A stretch of DNA of 64,000 nt, from positions 62,001 to 126,000 of the forward strand of contig NW_001799037.1 in NCBI RefSeq assembly GCF_000165425.1. Direction: 5' to 3'. Position numbers and translations under genes: made by a program. Positions within the stretch are counted from its first letter, which is position 1; each line of letters opens with the position of its first letter. Below the pieces are notes generated by a model, which ran no database searches, had not been told where the DNA came from, and saw only the letters and a program-made list of their open reading frames with translations. Origin of the DNA: Paramecium tetraurelia (Eukaryota > Ciliophora > Oligohymenophorea > Peniculida > Parameciidae). Shown here in pieces: positions 1-12,812 of the stretch.

Positions 1-1024
1 GGAAAGAAATATGGATTAGTTAATAGTCTAGTAGAAATTCTTCAATATTCTTTAAGCAATTATTTCCGAAACCAATATATGGAATTTTGAAGGATCCCAT
101 TCATACTTTACAATTAGGAGACGAGATATTCTAAAGATTAAGACTAAACACGAAAACAGGATTAATTGTGGGAAATAGCGATGATTAATGTGTGATATTG
201 AAAGTTTAAGATAACAAGATCTCAATAGTAACTAAGTTTTAGACTGACAGGGCAGCAATAGAACCTTGTTAGAATGACGGAGTCTTTAAATTATTAGGGG
301 GATACTTTGGCCACAGGAGGAGAAGACGGAATTTTGAAGGTTTGGAATAAGGATTATCAATTGAAATACACAGTGGATATGAAAGGGAAAATTTAATCAT
401 TAGATTATCATGTAGCAAATGGAATGGTATATCTGATTTTGACAATAGTTAATAGTGGCCACTGACAATGAAGAATGCAAGATATTAAAGGATAGCCACG
501 TGTTGCATAAATTAGATATTTCATCAAACAATATCCATAAATTACAGTTTCAATCAGCTCTCTTCTCATTAGATGGCACTACTATATTCACATTCAAGAA
601 TCCAATGAGAGGAGCTTCTTATATGACAAGTTGGAGAATCGAAAATGACAACATTAAACCATTAAAAACAATAAAGATTCATGGACATCCAGTAGTCAGT
701 ACTTGTTAATCAAAGGAAGGCATATTCATTGGTATTGGATGTTCTGATGGAACTGTAAAAATAATAAATGCAAGGTACAATTGATGTGTATATTCATTTA
801 GAAAATTGGATATTGAATCTAGTAAGTAGGCTCATGAACTTCCCTGTACAGCATTATGCTTTACTCCAGATTCCAGATTCATTATTTCAGGATCGGTGGA
901 TGCCAAATATCATTTTCTCTAAAATACTAGACCTTAAGGAATGTTTTCTTTACTATCAAAATTCTGGCTATTAGGTATGTTGTTAGCATACTTAATTATT
1001 GTAATAAAGGATTTATTTGAATGA
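1..1024 (+). CDS. SEC12/PREB-like WD40 protein with C-terminal membrane anchor (5' partial)
   Basis: The 5' end is outside the window. Three GT-AG introns (204-228, 427-448, 775-801; 25, 22 and 27 nt) join four exons into one frame of about 315 residues ending at TGA 1022-1024. WD40-type strands are visible, for example TGGEDGILKVW and GCSDGTVKIIN. The protein ends with a hydrophobic segment (FWLLGMLLAYLIIVIKDL). A propeller followed by a single C-terminal membrane span is the layout of SEC12/PREB, the ER exchange factor that loads SAR1 with GTP to start COPII coat assembly, with the propeller facing the cytosol. The family call is inference from architecture; another tail-anchored WD40 protein remains possible. 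Confidence 0.72.
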
Positions 1025-1081
1025 GAGTTATCAAGTATAATTTAATAGTTGTTTATTATAATTACATTAAATTATTTTAAA

Positions 1082-1796
1082 ATGCATAACAGAAACAAAA
1101 CTAGCAAATCATAAATGCAACCCTTAATCTAATTGTCTATTGATCTAGGAAATAGTAAATGCGATAGGATTGTCCTTTATAAAGAGACTGATCCCTATTT
1201 AGAAGCTAGATAATTCGTCCAAAGAAATCATCTGCCCTAATAAATGGTTAAAGTAATATCGAATTGCATTATTAAACAAATGAAAGCCTATGAAGATATG
1301 ATGATGATAACGTATGTAATTTAATCAACAAATAAAGGACACTCAAACAGAAACTAATTATCTGAGAAACTTAAAATCTAATCATATTGAATTATAAGCC
1401 AAACAAAAAACTCCAAGTCCACAAAGATTTCATCCAAGCCCCAAAATAATACATAAACAGAATCTATCCAGAAGTCCATCCAATATATCTTTGTAAGATG
1501 AACTACCTACTGATAAAGTAGTAGTGAAGAAACTATTCTAAGTTTTAGATTCTGATTAAGATGGATTGATCTCTGCTAATAAAGTGAATTATTAGAAATT
1601 ACCCATCTAGTTAAAAAATAGAGTAAATTTCATTAGTCTAATCTAGATTTCCATTCATTTGGAACAATCATCTATACCATTTGAATTTGAAGAATTGTAT
1701 GATAAATTGAAGAATGATCCATAAGAAGAATATTTTATTACTTTAAAACTGATAAGCTAAATTTTAGACATTCCAAAGGTCAAAGTATTAATGTGA
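1082..1796 (+). CDS. EF-hand-containing protein, 230 aa
   Basis: One 22-nt intron (1316-1337) gives 230 codons from ATG 1082 to TGA 1794-1796. The N-terminal half is polar, with a Ser/Pro/Gln-rich stretch (SPSNISL, TPSPQRF). An EF-hand-like loop, DSDQDGLISANK, lies around residues 145-156, with acidic or polar residues at positions 1, 3 and 5, Gly at 6 and Ile at 8; position 12 is Lys rather than Glu, so calcium affinity may be weak. It starts 57 bp after the SEC12-like gene. The specific function is not recognised; ciliates have many small EF-hand proteins of the cilium and cortex. Confidence 0.75.
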
Positions 1797-2553
1797 ATAA
1801 TTTTGAATCATATAAATAATAAATCATTAAACATGGTTGTAAATTTCACTACATTTTTATTTTTGTTAAATTTATTTGGTTCTATTATTACTTGGATATA
1901 CCTTATTAAGTTAAACTAACGAAATTTCGAAGTTAACACAATCTTATTGTTGATAAATATGAATATTATCAATTTAACACTTTATAGTCAAATTCTAATA
2001 AATTAATTATGATTTTGATGATTTAAAGGGAGTCAGGGTATGTTAATACTTTCATAAAAGGTACAAGATGTGTTTAAATTGCTAATAAAATTTTATCAAA
2101 TATTATGCAAATTTATTTATTTCTGTATTCTGCTAAAATTGAAATATTTAAAAATTATGAATCTCTTTTGAATGTTTAGTAATCCACTATTTGATATTCA
2201 TAATTGATCATTTATAATGAATTTCTAGAATATATTATGATATGGATACTCTGTGGGATTCTAAATGAATAATATTAATTTTTGATTTTTTTGTACATCC
2301 AAATTTATATTAAAACTTTAACGTAGATGTTACTATTTTTGGATCAAAAGAATTTTATTTTAAGTTTTGATTAATTTTCCATTTCTTTATGATGCTTCTA
2401 TGAAGAAATTTGTTTATTGATCGTTTTTAAAGATATAAAATCTTAAATTTCATTTAATCTCAAAATAAATGGGATATAGTATATAATACTTTGCGTAATT
2501 TCTATAAATAATATGCAAAACATTAATTACAAAGAGAGCAAATTTTAGTTTGA
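1797..2553. other. Intergenic, AT-rich, no supported gene
   Basis: About 750 bp between two plus-strand genes. Short open stretches exist in the ciliate code, but none has a start, intron signals and protein-like composition together. It presumably holds the 3' UTR of the EF-hand gene and the promoter of the kinase gene. Confidence 0.6.
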
Positions 2554-4205
2554 ATGCTTTAGAAAACACCTCCTTAAGGATGCCAAGTATTATGGATATT
2601 TACTACCGAACCAATTGATTCTGACAACTGTATTATGTTTGGTTATCTCTAATAGGCTAAATAGTCATAGACGCCTAAATATAATTTGCCTTTACTACTA
2701 AACACTTTAATTCATTTTGTCACTAAATAGCCTTCAAACGAGATTGAATAGTTTGGTTTTTTATATAAAGAACATTTCAAATACTTTTATGCCAACCCAA
2801 ATATCATATTGTAACTTAAAGAACTTTTGGCTTGCAAAGTTATGTTTAAAGAAATTAGTGAGTTCTATCAACCAATAAGTATGTTGGGGAGAGGTGGTTC
2901 TTCAAAAGTATAGCATTGATTTACCCCTTAGGTGTATTAGGTGATGAAAAAAGGCTCTAAAGATTAATATGCTTCAAAGTGTGTCGATAAACGATACTTG
3001 ATAGAAGATGGAGGATTTGTAATTATTGAATCTAAACCTAGAACGGATTGTTTAATGAGATCCAGCTGATGCAAAAGATGAACCATCCTAAAATAATCCA
3101 CCTAGAGGAACTCTATGAAGGGGAAAACACATTTTATTTGATTTTGGAGTATTTATAAGGTTAGAGTTTACATGAGTCTTTCAATAAGAGACAAGTTTTA
3201 TTTGAGTAGGAATAGATATAAACGATAATGTTTGTAAAACAATTTTTTAGTCTTAGCAACTCTTGACAGCGGTTTAGTATATGCATTCTTTAGGAATCAT
3301 GCATAGAGATTTAAAACCTGAAAATATCATGTTTAAGAGTCAAAACGCCTATGATGAATTGAAAATTGTAGATTTTGGATTGGCAACATCAACCCAAGCT
3401 GAAACTTACCCTTTCCCTAAATGTGGGACTCCTGGTTATGTTGCTCCTGAAATTGCTAACCTCAAGGATTTGAATTATAAATACGATTTGATTTGCGATA
3501 TGTTTAGTATAGGCTGTATCTTCTATAAATTGTAAATAGATTTAATATTTTAGATTAACAGGAAAAGAGTTATTTCCAGGAACTGATTACTAAGAAATTT
3601 TAAAATTAAATAAAAAGTGTTCAATTAATTACGAACTACTTACTCTCTATAGAGCACCAAAGGAAGCTATTGAATTAATTGCCCAACTCCTAACTATTAA
3701 TCCAAAAGAAAGAATATCAGCTTAAGCTGCATTATAACACAATTATTTTTAACTTAAATTTTAAACCAAAAGAGGCAAATTTTAACAAAATAACAATAAA
3801 TACACTCCTGTGTTTTAAACTCAAAATTTTAATCCTAAGGATAATATTTAAAAATAAAACTTTCACATTGAAGATGATGTTGTTGAAGATGAAAATGCTC
3901 ATTCTGTTAAAGTACCTGTTATGCAAAAAATGAAAACCTTTGACCAATTTGTGTGTAAAATAAAACCGTAAGTTACACCTACTTTGGCTCGAAGAAACTT
4001 CAAAAAATTCTAAACTTCAGATTTTAACTCGGCATTATCCCCAAACTCACCTAATCCATTATAAATGGAAAATAAACCATCCTTAATTATCAATTCCTCA
4101 AATTAAGATTTGGTTAATGAAATTCACACAAAAAATGAGCATCAAATCAATTAAATGGGCTAGATAGATGAAGAATAAGAAGAATAATTCTAATAAAATA
4201 TATGA
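2554..4205 (+). CDS. Ser/Thr protein kinase with N-terminal PH-like region (active-site motifs intact)
   Basis: Five exons separated by introns of 24, 23, 23 and 22 nt give 519 codons. The first in-frame ATG after an upstream TGA is 2554. Residues 1 to about 110 form a PH-like region, repeated in five other genes here. The kinase domain follows: glycine loop (GRGGSSKV), Lys in YASKCVDK, HRDLKPEN, DFGLA and CGTPGYVAPE, then a polar tail rich in Gln, Asn and Pro. These motifs indicate a phosphotransferase of the CAMK/AGC type. Substrate and regulation are unknown; the PH-like part suggests membrane or lipid contact (inference). Confidence 0.88.
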
Positions 4206-4520
4206 TGATTTTATTTATTCATATTTTTTATTATTTCCTTTTATTGAATCATTTTAGGTTAATATCCTAATACTAAAGAAACTTTATTTTATAATGAAAA
4301 TAACGAATTTCTAATAGCTAAAATTAAATTTATAAAATTTTGTATTAGAAATTATAAAGCTTTCATTTAATAATTGAATTTAAATAGATATTTACTATTC
4401 TAATTTATTTAATCAACATTATGAACAACAGCCTGAATATATCTTCAATTTTCTAACATAATAATAAATTGATATAGATATTAAATTAATAATAGTTTAA
4501 TATAAATATATAACAGATCT
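4206..4520. other. Convergent intergenic region, no gene seen
   Basis: About 315 bp of AT-rich sequence between the 3' ends of the kinase and carbonic anhydrase genes. No long frame or structured element stands out. Confidence 0.6.
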
Positions 4521-5437
4521 TCATAACTCCTAACAATTCTAAACATATTCTCTTATTTATTGAAGATCATTAGTTTTTTGGAACCCTCCTGCATTTTCTT
4601 TTTATTTTTTGATATGTTATATAATCTGCTTTTACATGGATTGAAATTTCTTTCTTGCATTATTCTTTGGTGAGCCTAAAGGTGTAGTTTATTTTGATAA
4701 GATTCTCTCAGAATCCAATTTAAATTTCAAAGCAAAGACCTTATTCATCTCTTCAGGGGTTTATGAATCGATTAGTAACTCTTCAATATACCCTGTCTCT
4801 ACTCTAAATAGCCAACCATGAACCATAATAGCTATGATAATTAACATAAAATACGATTTCCTTTTTGCCAAGACTTTTGAATGATTGGATTCTTCCAAAT
4901 GTTCATCACTTAAGCTCTAACATTTAGTTAACTGAGACAATCTAATTTATCATTCTCATTCTCCAATGATTCAATAAGTTCTTGATTTTTCTCGTAGACT
5001 ATTTTTATTTAATTCAACCATAAATCAAGCAATCCGCCAACCGAGTCTTAAGCCATTGCAGCCTTGATTCCTCCACAACATGTGTGACCCATTACTATGA
5101 TACTATGAATATTTAAATGTTCAACTGCATACTAAATTACACAATTCAACTTAAAAATATAATTTATTTTTACATTTAAATCTGTAGGTATTACTAAATT
5201 GGCTATGTTCCTGTGGATGAATATTTCTCCTGGATCTGTTTCTGTTAATTCATTTGGTGGGGCTCTGGAATCCGAGCATCCAATAAGTAAATATTTTGGA
5301 GTTTATCCTGTTGACAATTTTTTGAAGTATTAATAATATATTGCCATTTTTTTTTCCACATATATATTGTTACCCTCTAAAACTCTGTTATATTAGCTAA
5401 ATTCTCTAATACTGTTGCTTACAATTTGTTAATTCAT
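4521..5437 (-). CDS. Beta-class carbonic anhydrase
   Basis: Three exons (introns 24 and 23 nt) encode 289 residues. ATG 5437 is the first after an in-frame TGA. The zinc and active-site motifs of the beta class are plain: CSDSRAPP holds the first Cys ligand and the Asp-Arg dyad, and [11 protein letters not shown] holds the His and second Cys ligands. The protein would interconvert CO2 and bicarbonate. No signal peptide is obvious, so a cytosolic location is likely. The C-terminal region after MVHGWLF is longer than the bacterial minimum and polar ([10 protein letters not shown]). It converges with the upstream kinase gene. Confidence 0.92.
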
Positions 5438-6207
5438 TAAAATAATATCATTTCAAGAATACCACATCAATATATAAATTAATGGCTATTTACTTTATTT
5501 TATGGAATGTTTCTAGTTATTAAAAGCATTCAATAACATAGATATTATTTTAATTGAATTAAAAATATTTGATCATAATTGTCAAATTAAATTATAAATG
5601 GAATAACAGAAAATTTATTTATTATTTCAATAAAATGTTTCTCGCATTATTATTAGAGAATCATGATTGGGATTATATTTACTGATTTTATTCGATTAAA
5701 TTATAATTACACTACTTTTTTATATCCATAAAGGACTAAGAAAAAATGCAATATGTTTAATATTTATTGCTTGGAAAATTACATTAATCTTTTAATTCAA
5801 TTTTAATTAAACACTTTGAAATTTCTCTGATAGTAAAATAGATTATTAAAACTAAATATAAATTGATCAAACAAAGTAGAAAATACATAAAACGTATTAA
5901 GTAATTAATGATTTAGTAAAGGAAATGAGTATATTAACAAAAGTATTTGAATATTTATAGCTTAAGTACAAAAATATAGTAGAATTAATAACTTACATGA
6001 AGAAATTTTAACAATTATTCAAAAATCTTTTAGATAAGCATTAATTCTTAACTCAAAAATGATCAAGATAATGGAGAGTTCATTTAGATAAGAAAACCAT
6101 TTAAGATCGCTTCAATATCCTATTTCAAGGCAATGTTATTCTGATTTGTTGGGAAAAGTGATACATTCGATTTATAATATTTATTTGTGAATTATTTATA
6201 AAAATAA
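5438..6207. other. Divergent intergenic region
   Basis: About 770 bp between divergently transcribed genes, so it should hold two promoters. A 45-codon ORF at 5925-6062 (+) is open in the ciliate code but has no recognisable features and was not called. Confidence 0.55.
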
Positions 6208-7030
6208 ATGACATCTACTTCTAAATAATTAGTATTTCCTCCAATTGGAAAACATATAGAAGATCTATAGAATCAATTAAAAGAGTCAGTTCAATAATAT
6301 AAATCAGATAGATATAACGAATATAAAGAAATTAAGAATAAGAAATTGAAAGAAATTAATGAGCAAAATAAGTACAAGATCTTTCATAGGAAAAGTAGAA
6401 TTCATATCATTAATTTAATAAGTTTTCAATTCTTAGAGTAAACAATTTGGAGGAATATTTGAGAAGGAGAGGGACATTTATTTATGCAAAGAACCCTTGT
6501 TGAATGATTATCTGAAATATCACATTATAGAGCCATAAAGAAATTTAGAAAAAGGGCTTATTGAGAGTAGATTAGCATTTTTTAATTAGTTAAAACCGGC
6601 ACAAAAGAATTTTGTGATGGCAGTTGTTTTGGAGAAGTTCCATTATAAAAATTAGGAGAAAAGGAAAGAAAATTAAGGGAATGCTGGTTGAAAGAGAGGG
6701 AAAGATAAGCAAAGCTGAAGTTTAAGGCATTAATCGATTCGCAAACAGGAGTATAAAAAAAATTAAATCAATCAAAAAGATTAAAAGAATTAAAAGTCTT
6801 TATTCCAAATAAATTCTCTCTCGATCTATTCGACGAACACCCATCATAAATATTAGCATTAACGTAATTGATAGAATAAAAGTATTAGTCAATTACATTA
6901 ACATTCAAAAACTATGAAATGGAAACCAAATAAGTTTTATGGAGAAGTATTTGATAATAGTTTCTGCAAATTATCGGATGAAGACAAATCTATATTAAAG
7001 GATATTGAAAAAGCAGATTAGTAATAATGA
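6208..7030 (+). CDS. Charged protein of unknown function, 248 aa
   Basis: Four exons with introns of 28, 23 and 25 nt give exactly 249 codons including TGA 7028-7030. The protein is rich in Lys, Glu and Gln, with probable helical or coiled-coil segments (residues 15-60 and about 120-190) and a short conserved-looking stretch, TKEFCDGSCFGEVPLQK. No catalytic or binding motif is recognised. Exon continuity and the tight convergence with the next gene (34 bp) support a real gene. It is likely soluble; no signal peptide or membrane span. Confidence 0.72.
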
Positions 7031-7064
7031 AATAAAATTATTTCTTAATACAATCGATAAAATT

Positions 7065-8740
7065 TCAGTCTTTTTTTGCATATTTTAACAAAGGGTTATT
7101 TTAAGCTTATTTTGCAAATCTAGATGGTTTGATCTATGGTGATGGTTAATATTGATTGTTCTTCTTTTTAGGAGTTCCAATGGATTATGCACTATCTATG
7201 GAATCAACTTTTCCTTTTAATAATGGTGAATCATTTCCTACTGCCTAGGTAGAGTCAATTTATTTTTATTGTTGAACCTATTTTTACATGATGAGACCTG
7301 GAGATTGCGTTGGTGATTAAAGGGGAGAATTAATATTTCTAGTGGCATCAAATTCAGAATACCTAAATAATAATAATAATCAAAGCTTACTCATCGTTAA
7401 TTTTATTTATTTCATTGCCCTCATCAACCTCGTCTAAATGCTATTGATCTTCTTTTTCTGCATCAACCATTGCTTTAGTCATTTCAGATAGGAAGGGATG
7501 ATGCAAGCATTTTTCTGTATTTATTCTCTTATTTGGATCCTTCTCTAACATCTACTTTAATAAATCAACTGCCGGTGCAGGGACGATTTACAATGATTTA
7601 ATTTCAAAGTCAATATTAGCCTCCCTATTTTATTTGACTACGGTAGCATAACTTTTTCCATTGAAAGCAGGCTTACCTGTCAATAATAAATAAAAGACTA
7701 ATCCCAAACTATAGATATCGCAAATAGAGGAGTATTTAGCTTTCATATCCTTTAAATTAATGACTTCAGGTGCCACATAACCAGGAGTACCACATCTAGT
7801 GTATAGATAAACTGGTTCGTTTACATGGGTAGCCAAACCAAAATCAGCTATTACTACTGATTCCATTTTCCTAATATTATCAAATTTAAATTTACTTCTG
7901 GGTTTTGAATAGTATGTTTTCTAGCTTTAAGTCTCTATGCATTATTTCATTCTTATGCATTTCTTACAGGCCAATTAATATTCCTACCATTATTTATTGT
8001 ATTTATTTTGCATTGATAGGCACTTTATCTTTGATTAAATCATACAAGGAGCCTCCTTCTAACAATTCTAAGGCTACATATATGGAATTGGAAGTTTCGT
8101 AAACTTTCAAACAATCTCATCAGATGTTTGTTACGCAATTTTCTCATAATTGCTAATTCATTTAAAATTGCTTCTTTTCCGTTTTCTTCCGCATACGCTG
8201 CCTACTTTGCAAAGGCTTTGATTGCCATTTCTTCACCGTCCTCTATTCTTTCCGCCATATAGACCTTGATTAAAATGAATATTAATACTGAAGCAAAATT
8301 TCCTTTTCCGATTTTTTTGTATACTCGAAACATGTTATGAAATTGCCACTAATTGATTCTTGAACTCAAATATGATCTCCATTCAAGTATTAATTTAGCA
8401 GTGGCATTTAATTTATAGACAGAATTGATATCTCCATTATCTTTTATGAATTGAATTCCTATTATTGGTCCAAGTGAATCATCATCCTCATCTTTTTTCT
8501 AAACTGGTTATCTTAGAATCTCAAATTTAGTTTCAAACTCTAACTTAAGGCATTTTTTTGGCAATTAATCCTTCTAGTTATAATAACAGTATGAATAACC
8601 TTAACACAAACTACATAATGATCATATCCATAGAGTAATCTAGTTTTGCCATTATGTTTTGTAAATTCTCCTTAAATGATGAGATGTTCTTATTTTGGCT
8701 TAAATTCATTCGGAATTGGAATCCACAGTTTTTAATGCAT
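7065..8740 (-). CDS. Ser/Thr protein kinase with N-terminal PH-like region (active-site motifs intact)
   Basis: Six exons (introns of 26, 24, 31, 25 and 28 nt) give 513 residues. The start is ATG 8740. Residues 1 to about 150 hold the PH-like part, ending with the helix LILEWRSYLSS. The kinase domain shows GKGNFASV, MAIKAFAKQ, HRDLKLEN, ADFGLAT and CGTPGYVAPE. The C-terminus is a low-complexity Ser/Pro/Gln tail reached through a 28-nt intron; without that splice the protein would end about 60 residues earlier. It is a paralogue of the kinases at 2554, 15520, 35416, 37217 and 59095. Catalysis is predicted; the substrate is unknown. Confidence 0.88.
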
Positions 8741-9484
8741 GAAATTCAATAAATATTATTAAAAGTGAAAATGATTATTTATTCCATTAAATAGTTTGAA
8801 ATTAACTTATAGACTTTAAAAAAACAACAAAATATCATTATGTAATATTCAATTTTATAATGGGATTTTATTATTATATTATTTTAATATATAATTTTGA
8901 ATATAAATATTCTTAATATAACTTTTCTCTTTCATTAACAATACCAATCTAAATTTCATTTAGAACCTTTCTTGAATGAGAGTTATAACCTTCTCAAGAT
9001 AAAAGGATTGCGATTTTAACTTAATTAAATTTGATTAAATTATAACTATTAAAATACAACTTATTTTCTTTATATATTAAAAATTTTTTAATAATAATTA
9101 AAACTAATTAATATTTTTGGGTCCATATTAAACATTATTTAATCCAAAATTGCCATTAGGAGGGCAATTTTCAATAATATATATTAATATATGGAGTGAT
9201 TACACATTAATAATATGGGGTTTTCATTTTAAATACATTTCTACCAAATAATTATAGTCTGGAAGATATGAAACAAATGAACACTATACTTATAACTTTA
9301 TTTTATAATTGGTAGAAACTTATGCTTAAATCAAGATCAATAATTTAAATTTTCTTAATAAACCAGGAAATAGGAGGGTAAGAACATTAATTTGTATCTT
9401 ATTTTAACGCATTTAATTGAACTCTCATTCAGAGAAATATGTAAGAAGAACTATGATTTATTCAATATATAATCTTAATGTAAT
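8741..9484. other. Intergenic, very AT-rich, contains a hairpin
   Basis: About 740 bp without a supported gene. A nested inverted repeat at 9122-9195 is listed separately. Confidence 0.6.
9122..9195. repeat. Nested inverted repeat / possible structured RNA
   Basis: A perfect 9-bp stem (AAAATTGCC at 9146-9154 with GGCAATTTT at 9163-9171) encloses an 8-nt loop. It is flanked by a weaker outer pair (TCCATATTA at 9122-9130 with TAATATATGGA near 9185-9195). It lies in the promoter-proximal spacer of the kinase gene and the 3' spacer of the coiled-coil gene. The GC-containing stem stands out in surrounding near-pure AT sequence. Function unknown; it could be a small RNA, a transcript 3' structure or chance. 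Confidence 0.35.
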
Positions 9485-12090
9485 TCATTTAATTTTCATA
9501 CTTACATTTCTAAAAAAATCAGATAATTTCTTATTTGATTTCTCATAAATGTCTGAAAAGTTTTGCGTTTATTTAACTTCTAATTTTACAGTAGGTTCAG
9601 TTTTCACAACTTAACTTTTTCTATTCTGTCTTATAATAATTCTATTAGTTGGTTATCTTAGGAGATTCTAAGAAAAACTCTGTGCTGGAATTGAAGGAAG
9701 TAATTTGAGCTGGATAGTTTGTTGACTTTGTTACTTAGTTGAATCAATACTTTGAAGAGTAAAGGTTCTCAAATGAGTTTAAGTGGAAATCTTTTCATTT
9801 TTTATTTTTCTACTCATCTAGTGTAAATGAGCAAAGATAGGTTCTTTAGGAAGTTGAGCTTTTTTATGCGGTATTTGAGATTCAACTGTGTTCAGGTATC
9901 TTCTTAGATTATTTGAAGTTGGAGTTAATAAAGTAGATTCTTTCGTCATTTGACTATTGAATTGTAGTTTTGATGGTTGAGTTGTTATATGAGTACTAAC
10001 AGTTGTGATACTTGATTTGAGTTTCATTTCTGGAGTTGTTGGGGCTTCTGATATTTCATCAAATTGGTGTTCGATTTGTTTTATTTTATTTTCCAAGACT
10101 TCCTTCTTCCATTCCTTGAACTTATACTCGTATGATGACATATGTTTATCAATGATCTCTTAAATGTGATACTTTTTAGCTAGGCTCTTAGCTTGAACAC
10201 TAGATTCCTTTACAGTTCTGCATTCAGTAATTATATCTTGAATAACTCTAAATAGATGTTGGGTAGACGATCTCAATTCACAATGGGCGATATCATAACC
10301 TTCAATTTATATTAGTTTGATCACTTCCGCTTCATTTAAGTTGGTGGCCTAATTTTTGACCAATAAAGCAAGATCTTAGAAGCTCAGAAATTATTATAAG
10401 AAAATATCTTAACTGATTAATTAAGAAACCTTTTATATTGATAATGGACTAAGTTGAGACAATATTTAATCAATCGTTTATTTCTATTGAGGCTATATAG
10501 TAGTTTTTTCACGTAAAGCCTTTTCCTCTATGTGATCATAGATGGCATTTAAAAATTGATTAGAATTTCTGATGCTTGGATCTTTAGCTATTAATTTGAT
10601 TTTATATTATTTTTCTAATTATTACATGACTTAAGACAATTAGATAAACATTTTATTATATGTCCATTTTAAGTAGAACCTAATAAGTATATATAATAAT
10701 TTACTCATGTCCAAACATATCAGAATTGCATGACTTCAAAATTTCTTTTATATTATACAAGGCATTTAGTATTCTAGAAAGAACAGTTGTAAGCATTGTA
10801 AAAATCCTAACAAAGAAATATTTGTTATTTGATAAATGCCTAATCTAAATATTTTTTAGGTATTGAGCCATTTCATGTTATGATTCATCTATCTATGGTG
10901 CTGCAGATTCAGGTTCATCTAACTCATAAAATTACAACTAATTCAAAAATAGTAGATGATTTATCAATTGTCCTTTTTATAGTAGTAAGTCTTCATATCT
11001 ATTTCTCAATGTTCCATCTTGAAATTGTAACTTCCGATACACTTATATCAATTAGTTTATTGAATAATTCAAATCATTATCATGAAACTTGAAGAAAATC
11101 TTTATTCTAGAGGAAACTCCGCTAAATCTTGCCCTGTCTATATATTCTTATAAAGATGAAGCCAATTATAACCTTGAAAATGGCTACCTTAGTTGCCAAC
11201 GAACATGTTGCAAAATCTCCTCCAATTCGAAATCATTTGGGTTCTCTAATACAAATATTAATCTTAATTTATCGATGTCATCAAACTCTTCTAATAACTC
11301 AGCACATTCTTCAATTTTATGAAATTTAGTTTTAATTTCTTCATCTATTTAATTGATGAGATCACTTGTCTATTCATATTTGAGCAATAATGACATTTCT
11401 TTATCCTCTTGTTCTAATAGTTCTTTTAACTGTTACTCTGTAATTACCGATTGTTTTTCTGTCTTGTATTTTAATTTTTCTATTTTTTAAGTCTACCATT
11501 CCTTTTCTAATTTCATTGCTTTTTTTATAGTTCCAATGTAATGGACAAAAAAAGCCAATTGCTGTTTGTTTTCAATCTCTTTTAAATGAATTTTTGGTTC
11601 ATTCTATGTGTATAGTTCAATTTACTCATTCATCAAATTATTCTGTTTTTCAATAATTCTCACAGAATGCTCAATCTAATCAATTCTCTTTTCTAACATC
11701 TACTTGCAATCCATTTCCTTATCAATATCATTTTGTAACTCCAATTCCGGAATCACAATAAACTATTCGTCCTTCATCATAAATTCCTCTTATATCTATG
11801 ATCTTTTTTTATTATTAATGTAGGCCAATTCAGCAAAGATTTTTTAATATCCCGCCACATCAACATTATCATTTTTCTATAAATTCTCCTGACTCATTTC
11901 ATATAACAGTTCTTATTTCCGTTGTTCTAGTTTTTGATCAACGATCTTCATTACTAATTTTTAGTACTTGAGTTTTTGGTTAAAGCAATCTTAATGCAGC
12001 CAATTGCTCCCTTAAAACATTGTCAATGCTCTCTTTATGCAAGAAGATGCTAGTTTTTGTTTTGGTTACTACTCTTCGGAATGAATTCAT
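9485..12090 (-). CDS. Large coiled-coil protein, about 852 aa
   Basis: ATG 12090 opens a protein made of three exons. A 22-nt intron lies near the N-terminus (after KTQ) and a 25-nt intron after MFGHE; the rest is one continuous frame and the total is 853 codons with TGA. The first 450 residues are heptad-like and rich in Glu, Lys, Gln and Leu (for example VDQKLEQRKQELLYEMSQ), typical of an extended coiled coil. The C-terminal 150 residues are basic, Ser/Thr/Gln-rich and probably disordered. No family is recognised. Such proteins in Paramecium are often cytoskeletal, basal-body or axonemal (inference only). Confidence 0.78.
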
Positions 12091-12812
12091 TTAATATTGA
12101 AGTTTCGTAAATTCAATAAATAAAAATAAATAAAGTATCTTAATTATATCAAAATAGAAATAGATGTCATCCTTTTTGATAAGTTATATCATTTCCAATT
12201 AGAGTAATTAACCAATCTCAGAAATCCTTTGTTATATACTCTAATATTTAATCAGTAAATACTCAAATACTTCGTTTAATCATCTGTTGGGATCAGAAAA
12301 GCTTAAAATCTAAAAAAACAATTTTATAATTAAACGACACTCAAACCATTTAGATCCAAATAATATTGATATCATTTAAGTTCTTCCATTTCTCAATGAA
12401 TTAAGGTATCACTAAAAAGTTTATAAAAATATAAATGAGTATTTTATATCATCATAATATGTTATTATTTCAAATCATAGATGTGCCTTGATTAGACCTG
12501 ACTACCAGAGTTAAATAGATCAGAAGGGTTTAAGATCAAATATCTTTCATATCTAAGTAAATGGATAGATCTATTATAGAGATATAAGTCATCTTATTAA
12601 GCAAAAGAGAGATATTCCCTAATAATATTGATCAAAACTTAAATGAGTTATGATATATTGTTTTCCATCATGATTTCAGTGTGGTTTTAATAAATATATA
12701 TGATTTTCAAATTTCTCGATTTTCTTTTTTATTGATAAATAAATTTACCATCCCAAATATTTGGGCTAAATTTTTTGTTCAAAAATTTATTAATAAAAAT
12801 ATTAGAGTATTA
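12091..12812. other. Divergent intergenic region
   Basis: About 720 bp of AT-rich sequence between divergent start codons, expected to contain both promoters. No supported gene. Confidence 0.6.

Noticed and set aside
5925-6062. 45-codon plus-strand ORF in the divergent spacer
   Set aside because: No motif, no intron, and open frames of this length are expected by chance when only TGA stops translation in AT-rich DNA.
7905-8102. Plus-strand ORF of 65 codons
   Set aside because: It is antisense to a conserved kinase domain and has no family features.
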